Below, piece after piece: positions 35,101 to 47,467 of a stretch of DNA of 64,000 nt; positions within the stretch are counted from its first letter, which is position 1; each line of letters starts with the position of its first letter. The notes under the pieces were generated by a model that did no database searches, was not told the DNA's origin, and was given only the letters and a program-made list of their open reading frames with translations. A program made the translations under genes and the position numbers. Source of the DNA: Costus lasius (Eukaryota; Streptophyta; Magnoliopsida; Zingiberales; Costaceae); the NCBI GenBank assembly GCA_027563935.2, contig CM050447.1, positions 13,918,501 to 13,982,500 on the forward strand, given 5' to 3'.

Positions 35101-38100
35101 ATGTACAGAGAAAAAGGCAAATAAAAAAGGCATAGTTACATAATTTGGCATCTCTTAGCTTCTGCAACTGTCAATTTCCATTTCAACAATAGCAACAATA
35201 ATCTAATTAGTTAGAATAGACTAATAGTGGTCAAAGCTATAGTCAAATAATAATTTCCTAACAAGAAGAATCCGAAAAATTTTTACATAAGGACTGTAAA
35301 GAACAAGTATGATTTTTTGGAAAGAAAAAACATGGAGCAACTTGAAAGGACATGAGAAAAAACTTGACAGGAGAATATGGAAATTACTAGTACAAAAATT
35401 CAAAGAAATGATATTCCATACAAAAAGTGGTATGGGTATCTATTCAACTGCTCCACTCTATTATTTGATCCACTTTTATTATTTGAGCAATCATGACACT
35501 AAAAGCTAAAAACATGTGACTGATACTTCTGTAAGACGCATAACCAAACATGCACTTACTTTTTACTGTTCCAAAATGCGTCCACGAAAATCTTGTTGTA
35601 CTTGATTGCTACGGGACAGACAGCACAATCAAGTTCAAAAGCACCCTGCACATAAATCACAAATGAGGACTTAAGAAAGATATTTTCATGGCACAGCTGT
35701 CAACATAAAAAAATAACCAACAAAAGAAGTTCAAAGAGAAAATCCCAAAAGCACACTTAGCACAATAGAAAAAAGAAATACACTATAATTGCATGAGTAG
35801 GAAAGTTTTGACAATTATTTGAGCTATTCTCCAATTAAAGGAGAATAGAATTGCAAGAGTGACGAAAGAGAGATTACATTACGCTGTTATTAATATGAAT
35901 ATTAGAAGGGAATTAGAATGAAGAGAATGGAAATGCTAGAAGGAAGAGAATTTTAAAAATAATAAAATTGGCTTTCTATCTTCTTAGAGGAAAAAATGAA
36001 AAAAAAGAAAGAATAAAATTGAAAATAAACTTGAGAATCAGAACATCCCTCTCAATTTTTTATCTCTTAGCTTTTCTTCAAAAGATAAAAAATCTCTTTT
36101 TTTTTCCCTCTCCTCCTATTTTCTCTTCTAGTGAATACAATATAACTCTGTAGATTAAAAAGCATGGTTCCAACTATGCTTCAAACCATTACAATAACTC
36201 ATGTGACTTGCAGTAGACATTTCATTGGCAACCTCATCACGCCCAAACAAATCTAACAGAGGGTTATACAACTCACTAAATGCAATTCATAAAAGAGTTG
36301 TCAAAATCTGTACAGTAGGACTCTTCAACAACAATTGAGATGGGCTTTTCGAGTATGTTTAGTACAGGTGAAATGGGCGGATAGAAAAGGTAAGATATAG
36401 AAAGTAAGAAAAAAAAATTCAATTCCTATATTTTTAGGAGAATAAACTAAAATAGGAAAGACAAACTTTTTCTTCTAACTTCTTTTCCTTTTTCTTTCTA
36501 TAATTCTATTTATTCTTTTAAAAATTATCTCCCTCTCTTCCTTTCCTCCTTTATCTTCGCCAATCTCCTTCACCATCCTCACCCTTTCACATTAACCCAA
36601 ACTAAGTTATATCAAATAGTAGTGGACACAAAATATGACTGCATTTGTCAGAGTTCTATTGCAGATGCGTTATTACTATTTTATTACTATTTATGCTCTT
36701 TCGGTTGATGATGCTGTTGTTGTTATTGTTGTGAAAAACAGATGGCAAGCTCCTGTGCTCTTGCCATTGTATTGTTGGCTAGTGTTTTTTTCAATTTTAA
36801 AACTTATAGTCAAGTTTTTTTTTGTCTCTCTTAAAATATAAAAGTTATGTATGAATGCAATATAAAAATGTAATAGTAATCATATTTTACATACAATCAG
36901 AATTATTTTTTTTATAAGGCCATCAAATAAGAGAAATTTTATTACATAGTCTATTTGCCTTGGTGGAATTTGTTGTAATATTCTCCAACAATTTATTTGC
37001 TTTAATCTAAATGCAGCCGATGACTACAACAATAGCATCACAGAGTCCACCACACAGATTTCTTATAGTCAAATAAAAGCTTAAATTTTTATTTTAAAAT
37101 AATTAAGTATACAAAATTATTAATTAATATATATGAAATAATGTACTAATTAAATTTATATCAATATATTATATTAGTTAATTAATTAATGTTAACTAAT
37201 ATATTCATTAAATATATTAAATTATAATGTATTATTAAATACATTAATACATATATATTAAATTAAAAATTATATAGTATAACTATAGCTATGGCAGGGA
37301 TCGAACAGTGCCATTTCAGGCACAGTTCCAGCGCGCAGAAACAACACCAAAGGTTAGCACAATGCCAACTCCTGCGGTGCAGTGCTGCCAAATGTTGCTT
37401 CTGTAACATGGATCATTTTCTTTCATATTCTCATTTGACTCTGAAACAGAGATCATTTTCTTCCATACTCTCATTAGTGCTTACATAAACCTAGAGAAAT
37501 CTGAATTTCTTAGTGATTAGACAAACCAAGAGAAATCTGAATTTTTTACAGTAATTGTCAGATTAAAAGAAGTGAAATGAGAATAGGCAGCGTTAGTAAA
37601 CCAATAATGTGGTAGACAATTCTTTCAAATAAAAACCACTCCTACTTGCATTATAGGCATCTTGTTTTACAATTGTAACATATTAATGATTGATACCAAT
37701 GTTTTAAAAATCGGTTCGAACTGACTGGTTTTTTTTGTGCCGGTTCGTACTGGTCTGATGGAGCTCCAAACAGGGGCAAAGCAGCAAGATGCAGTGAAAC
37801 CAAACTAGAGAAAGAGAAGAGTGAGAAAGAAGGAGAAGAGGAGAGTAAGAACGATAAGAAGGAGCTTGCGCAGATGCAAGTGGATGATAGATGCAGACGC
37901 AGGAAGATGCAAGATGCAAACGCAAGCCAATGCAAGAGGCGAACACAGGCATATGCTAGTTGCCGATTTGAGCGGGCAAGTGGCGGACGTGAACACAAGT
38001 ACCCTTCTTCTTCCTCTTCTTCTTTTTCTTCTTCTTTCACTTCCTCTTCTTCTTTTTATTCTTCTTTCGCTTCCTCTTCCTCTTCTTTTTTCTTCTTCCA

Positions 38101-41100
38101 TTGCTCCACCTAGTTCTACCAATGTTCATCCAGTATGTACTGGTCCAAGCATGGACCGACCCGTCGGTCTAGACCATTTTGAGCTGGTACAATAATAATA
38201 TTTGCCTCATTTTGAGCTACATCTTCTCTTTCATTAGGCTCCCATGGGCATGACTATTCTGACTTGATTGTGAGGGCAGAGATCGATGGGCAACCCAAAG
38301 ACCTCCATGCAAGTGGAAGTGAGGCAAAAGTAGGGAGAAGAAACCAAGTCCATAGTTGAACCAAGCATAGATCAAACCATTAAACCACAACTGTACAAGG
38401 TATGTAACCTAGGAATCATAAAGGAAGAGTTTTCCTAAGTTGCATATCAAGAAGCCAAGAAGAATGACATCACACAAAGTGCACCTTGAAGAAGTGAAGA
38501 GGGAAGATTCAAGGGAATGACCTTACGCAAGGTGCACTATCCAGAAGCCAAAAGGTAACGTGTTAGGAGCCACAATGGAAGGCCTTGCCTAAGGTGCACC
38601 TCAAGAAGCCAAGGAGGGTTGAAATCCCAAAACAACCTGCATATCGATTGGCTTGAAAGGGCTACCCACTCGGTCAACCTTCTAGAGCTGGGTACTGAAG
38701 CAAACTTGCAGCAATAACCTATCTGATAAGCAACTAGGCCAAGCTAATGAGAATCACCAACTAGGACAATTTGGCATTCAACTAAGTCAAATGTTCCTCA
38801 AGCTTTCCTACCACTCAGTTTATTCATTTTGCATGCAACAAAATGGTTGAAAACCGTTCTGCCTCTCTTTTCATGGAAAATCTTCGAACTTGCTATAGTT
38901 TTAGGGAACCAAAATCTATAATAAGCATGACATATAAGTGTAATTAAAAATCTTAGGTGAAGAGACAGTAACGCAAGGTTTGAAAAACCAGTCTGATCCG
39001 ATGTACCAGTCTACTCTTGGACAAGTTTGTTCCAGTAAAATCGGCACCATTCTACAGTAAAACCGATTGTATCGACATAGTGCTACAATAAAACCCCATC
39101 AACCTAAAAATTTTAGTTGATTCGGACTGAAATTTCGAACCTTGCATTCGGACTGAAATTTCAAACCTTGCAGTAAAGTGTTGGCTTTGTAAGAGGGGCC
39201 TCATTTCTTGACAACTCATCTAAGTGCAACCACATTGGGAATTTGCACGAATTAACAAGCACAGCTATGTTTCGCTTATTCTAAATCTAGGTTGCATGTG
39301 TGTCATATCTCAGCAGGTGATGGCATCATTTTCATATGTAATGCAGAAAATTAGAAAAATTAGGCACCAACCTTCTTAAACATAACAGTGTAATGGTTGT
39401 TTACACAAGTTCCTTCAGGAAATATCAGAAGAGGGTTGTTATCAGCTCCTTGTGTGTGCTCTCTTAACCTAAAAGTCCAAGATAAAATCAGCAACTACAA
39501 ACAAGCAAAGAGTGTAATTTATAACAAAAGATGAGATTTTTTACTTCCTAGTAACAACTTCACGATCCTTGGCCTCAGTGCGATTAAACCATATACTACC
39601 TACACTTTCTAGAATGGTCTTCTGGATAAACCCTACGTCACCAATTGAAGCATTTGATATTACATTCGGAACTAGTTAATAGAACGAAAAAACTTAGAGT
39701 TCCAATGTACGAAAAGTAGGAAGAAAAAAAGAACTTCTTACCAACCCAACCAGGATGCTTTTGCATGATAACAGCAAAAGCTGTCATTTGCTCTAAGACA
39801 ATGAAATCAATCATAGAAGTGTGGTTGGCTACAAATACCTATTGTATGAATTTACCAAATATCAAAGAAGAAATGGACCAAACAACTAACATAATCAACA
39901 CATGGATGAACATAAAGAACCTGTTGAGGACGGATGCTGGGACGTGGGCCATGGTATTTGATCACTCCTGTCCATGAAGCAACAAACACACTGCACATCA
40001 TTTCAACCAGTTTCCTCTGAACACACATAAAAAAGATTAGCTAATAATATGTATTATGCTCTAGATTATCAATGAATATGACATGTATCCCAAGCCATCC
40101 CAAGGAGCTATAAATCGAATCATTGCAATTGATGTTCAATCCCGAAGGGAGGGAAAAGATCTTCAAAAAGTGGTTTTTTATGATCCGATAAAGAATCAAA
40201 CTTATTCAAACATTCTTGCTATTCTATATTTCCTTAAATAGGGTGCTCAACCACTGGGAACCGTTTATGACATTTTAAGAAGGCAGAATTTTTAAAGAAA
40301 GAACTCGGGGTTAATTAAAAGAGAGAAAAAACAACAAAAAGGGGGTTAATATAATATCTATCTTTGTGTAATTATTTACCTATAATTTTTTATTAAAAAA
40401 TTGCTTTTTTTCTTGACTAAAGTTTACTTTTTTCTTGTTATGAGAATCCACAAACCAACAAGGGATTAATTTTGCTTATTGCACCTCTTCTATTGATTGA
40501 ATAGACCTGTCTTTTATCTCTTCCTTATTTTCTCCACCAAAATTTCTTATTTATGTTATGTTGTGCCAATTCAACACAAATCCTTATTTGATTTATTGGA
40601 TGCTCTGGGCACATATTTTAGTGTTTGCATGAGTACTCTTTTCTTGCTTAGGCTTTTCTGATATTGCATAAACATTTGCAGATGATGGTTTTAAAAGGGT
40701 TGAATATCATTTCCTAGCCCAAATAATTTAGTAGGTCATATTTCCATAAAAAAAAAAAGAAATTTTAATATACTAGACCTAGACACTTTTGAAATATCAA
40801 GGATACAATTATTCTAAATGGGCATAACTGATGATGCTTCTTTCTAGCAAAGAAGTTGAAAAATGTAGCTCCTAGCTCCTAAATCTTACCCCCAATAGCA
40901 TACCAAGAAAGTGATAATTTCATTAATAAAACTGAACTTAAAAGAAGAAACTGATGAAATCCAAGATTGACAAAGAAAGATAAAGAGGTCTAAATTAGAA
41001 TCTGTAAACTTAAAGAAAAAAACCAAATCATACTACTTAAAGAAATCAATATTCTAAAGTAAGATGCTAAAAATTGATAAATGTTAGTACAAAAAGAAAT

Positions 41101-42456
41101 TTACTTCTATTTTGGTCCTCAATTTGTTATTCCCTGTTAAAAGGAAATGCACTGGAAAGAAGGCTGCAAAGAATAATATCCATCCAGCAGCCAAGACTGC
41201 AACTCTACAGGCACAAATACCAGATATTAGATTGGAGAAAAAAAAGAGTAAATAATATATGCTAACCATATTCAAATTGTAAAAGAGATGCTGAAAACTA
41301 ATATTTTTTGCAAAAATAATGCACTACCAAGTACCAACACAGAACTAAATATAATCCATACCTTAATGGAAAAAGAATCCCATATCGTATTACAACTCCC
41401 AGGCACCACAAGGGAAACAAGTAGATATTCCAGTTCCATGGTTCGGGAGGATTGGATTTAAAGCAGCGGGTGAAAGAGTCCTGAACCAAAGAAAGAAAGG
41501 AGAAATAATAGAGTAAATTAAGTAAAAAAAAAGAATGCATAAGATGGATCATCTGCTATTTTAGACAGAAAATTAAGCTAATTCACCGAACTACTATCAC
41601 AAGGGAGCCTAAAAGTGAATACATTTATGACAATGCACATGGTAAGTACATACAAATTTTAATAGCAAAGCTGGATCTCCAGAAGAGCTCATGCATAAAA
41701 ATTATACAAGTTCTCTATCTTTTTAACATATATCACTGCAGAAAGACTGTCAGGATTACACTTGACCGAACGTAACTTATCAATACAGTCACACCATCAC
41801 AAGCTTTCTTTGGGAACTCGCGTCTCCTAAGGTCAGAATCAGTATTTAGATATGATACTGATTTCAGAAGTTCTAATTGCTGGGTAAACAGAAAACCATG
41901 CTTGATTGCTAAGCATCTTCCACTCACCGATAATCATTGTGACCTTGTGTTTCCATATCGGAAAACAATATGAAATGAGTCAAAACCTCAGGATGGACTA
42001 AACAATTTCACAGAACAAATTAAGTTACACTTGTTTAAATGCTATTTATTGATTGATAACATTTACGTCTGAGTGGACAGGTGTACCTGTTAAAGAATGA
42101 ACAACAGCTACTCCTTTCACGTCCAAGCGCACAAATTGTCATTTCAAGAAAGTAAAATAATTAATCACCTTGTATCCCACCCAAAATATGAAGAAGAATA
42201 GTAAATTTTATATTTTTTTCTATAAGGACTGTCTGACAGATAAATTGGCCTTTTATGTTTTCTGATATTATCTTCTCTTTTCTATTTTTATGCCAGGAAA
42301 TGTTAGCTTAAGAAATTCCATTACTCATTAGTATCAATATAAGCATTAAAAAACTTATCATAAAGAAATGCAAGTGTTAGAAAGCTCCAAAGATCCAGTG
42401 TGTTTGTAACATTGTATGTACGTTTATGTTTGATTGATTGAGTGAGGAAGCGTGTG

Positions 42457-42492
<36 letters not shown>

Positions 42493-42750
42493 ACATCTAC
42501 AATGGCTCCAGCGGCTTCCTTGAGCGTAGGGGAAATGTCTAGAATGTCACACCTAAGTAAAGAACAATAGGGTTCTTAAAGAAGGAACTCATATAAACAT
42601 CAATGCTCAAAAGAACAAATAAGAGGAATGGAGTGATTAATACAGGTGAAACTTCTTGGGTGCCTCCCGAATTGTCTCTGTGGTAAGGTAATCCTCAATG
42701 TTTGGGCGATCAAGATCAATCTCTGAGCTTGAAGAGCGCAATCCAGCCAT
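32138..42750 (-). CDS. GPAT9: Glycerol-3-phosphate acyltransferase 9, complete
   Basis: ER enzyme that acylates glycerol-3-phosphate at sn-1 for membrane lipids and triacylglycerol. Twelve exons: 42644-42750, 42495-42552, 41362-41480, 41105-41204, 39921-40016, 39742-39838, 39545-39632, 39372-39468, 35560-35645, 32980-33099, 32776-32874, 32138-32186. All joins are GT-AG and in frame, giving 371 aa, close to the Arabidopsis length of 376. The N-terminus ([14 protein letters not shown]) and [15 protein letters not shown] are typical. Hydrophobic segments occupy about 70-120. Acyltransferase block I is NHTSMID (165-171), block III FPEGT (238-242), and [11 protein letters not shown] follows. Introns 8 (3.7 kb) and 9 (2.5 kb) are long and repeat-rich. 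It is head to head with the RING gene at 45812. Confidence 0.96.
34526..34676. repeat. About 80-bp tandem duplication in GPAT9 intron 9
   Basis: The unit CAGGATTCTGCTACAGGATT followed by CCAGTTGTCTGTAA, CACAAAT and GCATTCAAAACTCAAACAT occurs twice in direct succession with few differences. Confidence 0.75.
37800..38110. repeat. Purine/pyrimidine-biased low-complexity tract in GPAT9 intron 8
   Basis: An AGA/GAA-rich stretch (37800-37870) followed by TTC/CTT-rich repeats (about 38005-38100). It lies within a larger stretch (37680-38190) whose two ends both contain GGTTCG-, GTACTGGTC- and GACCG-like motifs, perhaps an old transposon. The reading frames here are low-complexity artefacts. Confidence 0.55.
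42460..42489. repeat. (AG)n microsatellite beside GPAT9 exon 2
   Basis: About 15 AG units on the plus strand. In the GPAT9 transcript this is a (CU)n tract that begins about five bases after the exon 2 donor GTCAGT. Confidence 0.95.
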
Positions 42751-44979
42751 GCTGCACATACAAATAAAGTGTATATTACGAAAAAGCCATATGATAGAAA
42801 ATTGTTAAATCTAACACAACTTATTATGTTCAGCTGCCACAGCGTAATGAATTCTGACGCTAGCTTACTCTAGCTAGCATGAACAAAGGCAATGTTAGTC
42901 AGCAGAGTGATTCGTCTGTCAGCTTGAATTATTCAGATGTTAGACACAGCAGTTCATGAGCATGTACCTTTTCTGGAATAGATGCCAATATAATTATTTC
43001 AATTCCGGATTAGCAGCCTCCATGGCTTAGGCTCCCTCAATTTCCTATGTGTTTATGACTCCAGCATGATGGATAGTTCGGGACTCACTAATTTCTTTTA
43101 GACATAATATATAGTTTCAGATGAAACAGTCAACGTTCGTTTGCTCAAATTGACCTACATGTAGGTCTCTGTACGCATCCCTATATGCCAAGATCAATTA
43201 GAAGTTATTAAGTATATTGCAAGAACCACCACAACGCAGTTGTAACCGCAAAAGGATCTTAACGTTATGTACTTAGACTTTTAGTGCATTAAAGCATGAT
43301 AATGTATTATGCGCTAGAAAAATGAACACTTGAGTGGAGCGCTCAATTATCCACACCTACCAATACTGAGATTGGAAAACACGAATCCTTGGAACATGGA
43401 AGCTATAAAATTAAACGAGAATAATCAGAATACAAACAAAGTAGAATAAACAGATCTGGGAACCTGTATGCTACTTGAACTTGTACAAAACGCTAAATTG
43501 GTCAAGATTGCTTTGTCTCAAGGTTCCTTTGATTCAAAGTTTTGTCCATTCGACGACAGAATAATGAATTAAATTCCAAAAGAATCGACTTTTTAGCCTA
43601 TCAAATAAATCTCCGGAAAGAAAATACGAGAAGGCGAAAAACCGTACTTGTTGGAAGATAAATCCTTTCGCGGTGAAGAATACAACCAAGGACACGGTGG
43701 TGGCGGACGGTGGTGGTGGATTTGGATGATAGATTTCCGAGCGGCGGAATCACGGGCCACCCTCTCTCCAGCCGTCTGGGGGATTGGGGTGGGGGGAAGG
43801 GAAGGAGGTGAAGAAGATGGGGAGAGGGATGTGGTCGAAGAGGTCTCTGGTGGATTAGCAGAGATTCATTTGTACTCCTTAATTGACCCCAAATTCGAGG
43901 TCTCTGGTGGATTAGCAGAGATTCATTTATACTCCTTCTTAATTGACCCCAAAAGTTTACCCGCACTCCGCACTGCGCACTATGTTTGCACGATAAGAAG
44001 ATGGTGAGATTTGTTATGACATAGAGGGAAGCGTCGATTTGATGAAGGGAAGTGCACGAGTTTGATCCGCCGAAGGAAACAATATCTTTATTTATATTAT
44101 ATATATATATAATTTTTTTTAATAAAAATATTATTAATTTAAATAATTTAAAATAATATATCTATATATTATTTTAAATATTGACCGTAGATAAAAAAAT
44201 TATTTATCAAAGATTTTATAAATTTTAATAGTACAATAAAATTTAGCGCATTTATAATTAATTAACATGTTTGGCGATGTAAGTTATTTTTTTTAACCTA
44301 AAGATTTTATCATCACCAACTATAGTATTTACAGAACAATTCTTTTTATGTTTTCCAAATACATTGAGACACACGTTGATCCGTCGAACGCATTCGGATT
44401 CTTGGTACAATTATCTTTACCAAGTGAAGAATTATTAGAGCTGCAGTCGTCACATGCAGATGGCCTTCCATAAATAAAGGACAGAGCAACGGCCACTGCA
44501 GCATCCGTATCAAAGAAGGCCGTCGACAGGCACACATACCAAATTAATTGGCCTCGTATGATTGATTGATTATGTCAAACAGAAGAACGTCGGATCACTT
44601 TGGTTAGTACTGCGGTGGGGGAAGACGACGACAATGGCGAGCCTCGCGTCATCGCTCCCTAGCCCCACGGGCGGCGCGGTGGGCGTCTACCTGCTGCCAC
44701 CGCCACCGCCATGCGTCTCACGAAAAAATTTGGCAGCGAGATGGGGGTGCTGCATTTTTTACATGTGAGATAATTTTACGATGATCGTGAAATCTTCTAT
44801 CATGAAATTATAAAATATTATAAAATTTTTAAGATTCATGAGATTTCACAATAATCGATTTCATCGTGAAATCCCTCTCACAGACTGCCAAAATTTTCTC
44901 GCGTCCCAATGTGTGCATGCACCTTTTAATTTCTTTACTCTCTGTCTCTCTCTGAACCAACTCTCGGGTTAAAACCGAA
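42751..44979. other. Intergenic between GPAT9 and the RING gene (head to head)
   Basis: The part to about 44000 should hold the GPAT9 leader and promoter. It contains a direct tandem duplication of about 55 bp at 43838-43952 (GAGGTCTCTGGTGGATTAGC repeated). Small ORFs at 44329-44535 and 44562-44768 match nothing I know. The region from 44100 to 44300 is very AT-rich. Confidence 0.55.
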
Positions 44980-45740
44980 AATTTTTTTGCCGAAGGGACC
45001 ATTCGGCGAATGAACGCATGAGGGTGATTATTGTGGGGGAGAAGAAAATGATCCATTACATGATAAAAATCAATGAGTTATCGTGTAATAGATTTTATTA
45101 TGTAATACTAATTTTTATCGTGTTTGGACTTTTTCTCTTCACATAATTTCTACCCTCAAAAATTTTTGCCGAAGGGACCATTCGGCAAATGAATGCAGGA
45201 GGATGATTATTGTGGGGGGGAGAAAATGATCCATTACACGAAAAAAGTCAATGAGTTATCGTGTAATAGATTTTATTATGTAATACTAATTTTTATCGTG
45301 TTTAGACTTTTTCCCTTCACATAATTCCTACCCTCAAAAATTTTTGCCGAAGGGACCATTCGGCGAATAAACGCAGGAGGGTGATTATTGTGGGGGGGAG
45401 AAAATGATCCATTACACGATAAAAGTCAATGAGTTATCGTGTAATAGATTTTATTATGTAATACTAATTTTTATCGTGTTTGGACTTTTTCCCTTCACAT
45501 AATTCCTACCCTCAAAAATTTTTGCCGAAGGGACCATTCGACGAATGAACACAGAAGGGTGATTATTGGGGGGGGGGGGGGAGAAAATGATCCATTACAC
45601 GATAAAAATCAATGAGTTATCGTGTAATAGATTTGAGTTATCGTGTAATAGATTTTATTATGTAAGACTAATTTTTATTGTGTTCGGACTTTTTCCCATA
45701 ATTCCTACCCTCCTGCATTCATTTGCCGAAGGTCACAAAA
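44980..45740. repeat. 178-bp tandem repeat array upstream of the RING gene
   Basis: The marker GCCGAAGGGACCATTCGGC-like motif recurs at 44989, 45168, 45346 and 45524, with a truncated fifth at 45725. The spacings are 179, 178, 178 and 201 bp. The last spacing is longer because an internal 22-23 bp piece (GAGTTATCGTGTAATAGATT) is doubled. Each unit also holds a G-run (5 to 12 G) and a CACGATAA/TTATCGTG inverted pair. The array ends about 70 bp before the start codon of the RING gene. Confidence 0.93.
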
Positions 45741-45811
45741 AATTTTTCGTTAAAACCCCCGAGCCAGTACCAATCCTCCAGCAAATAGAAACCGAGCCAC
45801 AAGCGTCCCCG

Positions 45812-46791
45812 ATGGCAGTCGAAGCTCACCATCTTCGCTTCTTCCCTTGCCAAATTCTGACGAACAGGTAATACATCAAACTCTCGCCGCTCTCGATCTC
45901 TACCTTTCCTCCTCCTCCTCCTCCTCCTCCTCCTCACTTGGTTATTGATGCCTTGCAGAGAGGTTCTTAGAGGTGTGGATCACGACCAGTCCTCCAGCTT
46001 CTACAACATGCAATTGGGATTCGCTGCGACGGGCGCCGCCACCTCCATGAGCGGCCTTGCCTACAACAACCTCCCTTCCGGCGCCACTGATTCGAGGAAG
46101 CGGCCGCGGGACTCCGATTACCGGCTTCCCTTCCTCGGCGAGGACCTCGCCTCCCTCCTTCAGGAGCAGATGCTCGACGTCGATCGCCACGTCCTCCACC
46201 ATGTAATCGATCGTTTGCTCTGCCCCAGTAGTTTCTACTGTCTGCGGGATCGATTTATGATGTTATGTGCATCAGATTCAGAAGGTGAAGGCGGAGCTGA
46301 CAGACAGGATGCAGCGGTGCCTGAGGTGGGACCTGGCTGCGGTGGAACAAGGCCTGCAGAAGCGACTCAGCGCCAAAGAAGAAGAAATAGATAGGGCGAG
46401 CAAGCTGAACTGGGCGCTGCAGGGGCGCATCAAGAACCTCTCCGACGAGAACCAGATGTGGCGGGACTTGGCGCGGAGCAACGAGGCGGCCGTCCACGTG
46501 CTGCGGGCCAACCTCGAGCAGGCTCTCGTAGAGGTGCAGGTCAAGACCGAGGCGCGTGCCGACGACGCCGAGTCCTGCTGCTGCGGCGCTGACAATGAGG
46601 AGGAGGTTAAGAGGGATGTAGGCTCTGGAGCAAGAAGAGTGATGTGTAGGTGGTGTCAAGAGAGGGTACCGGCAGTGCTGCTACTGCCGTGCCGGCATCT
46701 CTGTCTCTGCGCTGCCTGCGGCACGGCCGCCGTAGCCTGCCCCATCTGTGACTGCGTCAAGAAGGGGAGCGTCCTTGTCAACCTATCCTGA
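45812..46791 (+). CDS. BOI-type RING E3 ubiquitin ligase (BOI-related gene), complete
   Basis: Three exons, 45812-45867, 45959-46202 and 46276-46791, with GT-AG joins, give 271 aa. The start MAVEAHHLRFFPCQI is typical of the BOI/BRG family. A low-complexity stretch is followed by SRKRPRDSDY and then a coiled-coil region (about 100-190, including RLSAKEEEIDRASKLNWALQ and DENQMWRDLA). The C3HC4 RING (224-258: CRWCQERVPAVLLLPCRHLC, then CAAC and CPIC) and the tail KKGSVLVNLS close the protein. Arabidopsis BOI and its relatives ubiquitinate transcription regulators and restrain cell death and gibberellin responses. Intron 1 carries a (CCT)n run at 45908-45935. The 178-bp tandem array covers most of the near promoter. 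Confidence 0.94.
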
Positions 46792-47467
46792 ACTCGACAC
46801 CTTTTAATTTCAGAAAAAAAGGGGAAAAAAAGAAGAAAATTACATACAATTCGGCCGCTGTTATGATTCTTGGATCGAAATTTGCGGTTTGCCTGCGATT
46901 TATTTTTGCGTGAAGTGTCAGGCGCCATCGAAGAGGACAAACAACTCTGCTGTTGCGTGAAATCCACGTGAAAAACTGAGGAAATGTCGTGGTACTCCTA
47001 GTGGCCCTGCGTGGAAACGGAAGTCGTGTCACCGCCTCGTTCGCCACGTGGAATACAATTCTGTGCACCGCTGCTGAATCCATCATCCGGGGCCCACTAC
47101 TACTGTGTGCATGCATTGATTGATTGAGCGTCTAAGCACGGCCAATTCAACAAATTAAAAATTGAATTCGGCAAGATCAGTATGTGATCATTTTTAGAAT
47201 CAATCAAATCTGGTCTGACTAGGCCTACTCCCACTCTATCACCATTTTTTTTCTCTATCAACAATTTGATGGAGGAGGTTGCCCCTGTCCTAATGGCAAG
47301 CTCTTAGTGCAGGCCCAAATAACACGTCAATGCTAATACTATGAGGTGAAACTAGGGGTGACCAATGACGGTCCTACTTTGTCCCGATTCTACTAGGATG
47401 TGCCGCACTAGCACGACATAGTAAAAATAGGCTATACCGAGTCATATCACATAGGTCATACACTATA
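46792..47467. other. Intergenic, 3' flank of the RING gene
   Basis: Probable 3' UTR, then unremarkable sequence up to the LTR. No gene recognised. Confidence 0.55.

Noticed and set aside
37651..38195. Several ORFs of 79-129 aa
   Set aside because: Low-complexity readings of CT- and GA-rich tracts in a GPAT9 intron.
44329..44535. 68-aa minus ORF with several cysteines (SACDDCSSNNSSLG)
   Set aside because: I looked for a cysteine-rich peptide or X8-type fragment, but there is no signal peptide, conserved spacing or neighbouring exon.
44562..44768. Plus ORF with MASLASSLPSPTGG, resembling a plastid transit start
   Set aside because: Ends in unrelated AT-rich sequence with no following exon; too short to support.
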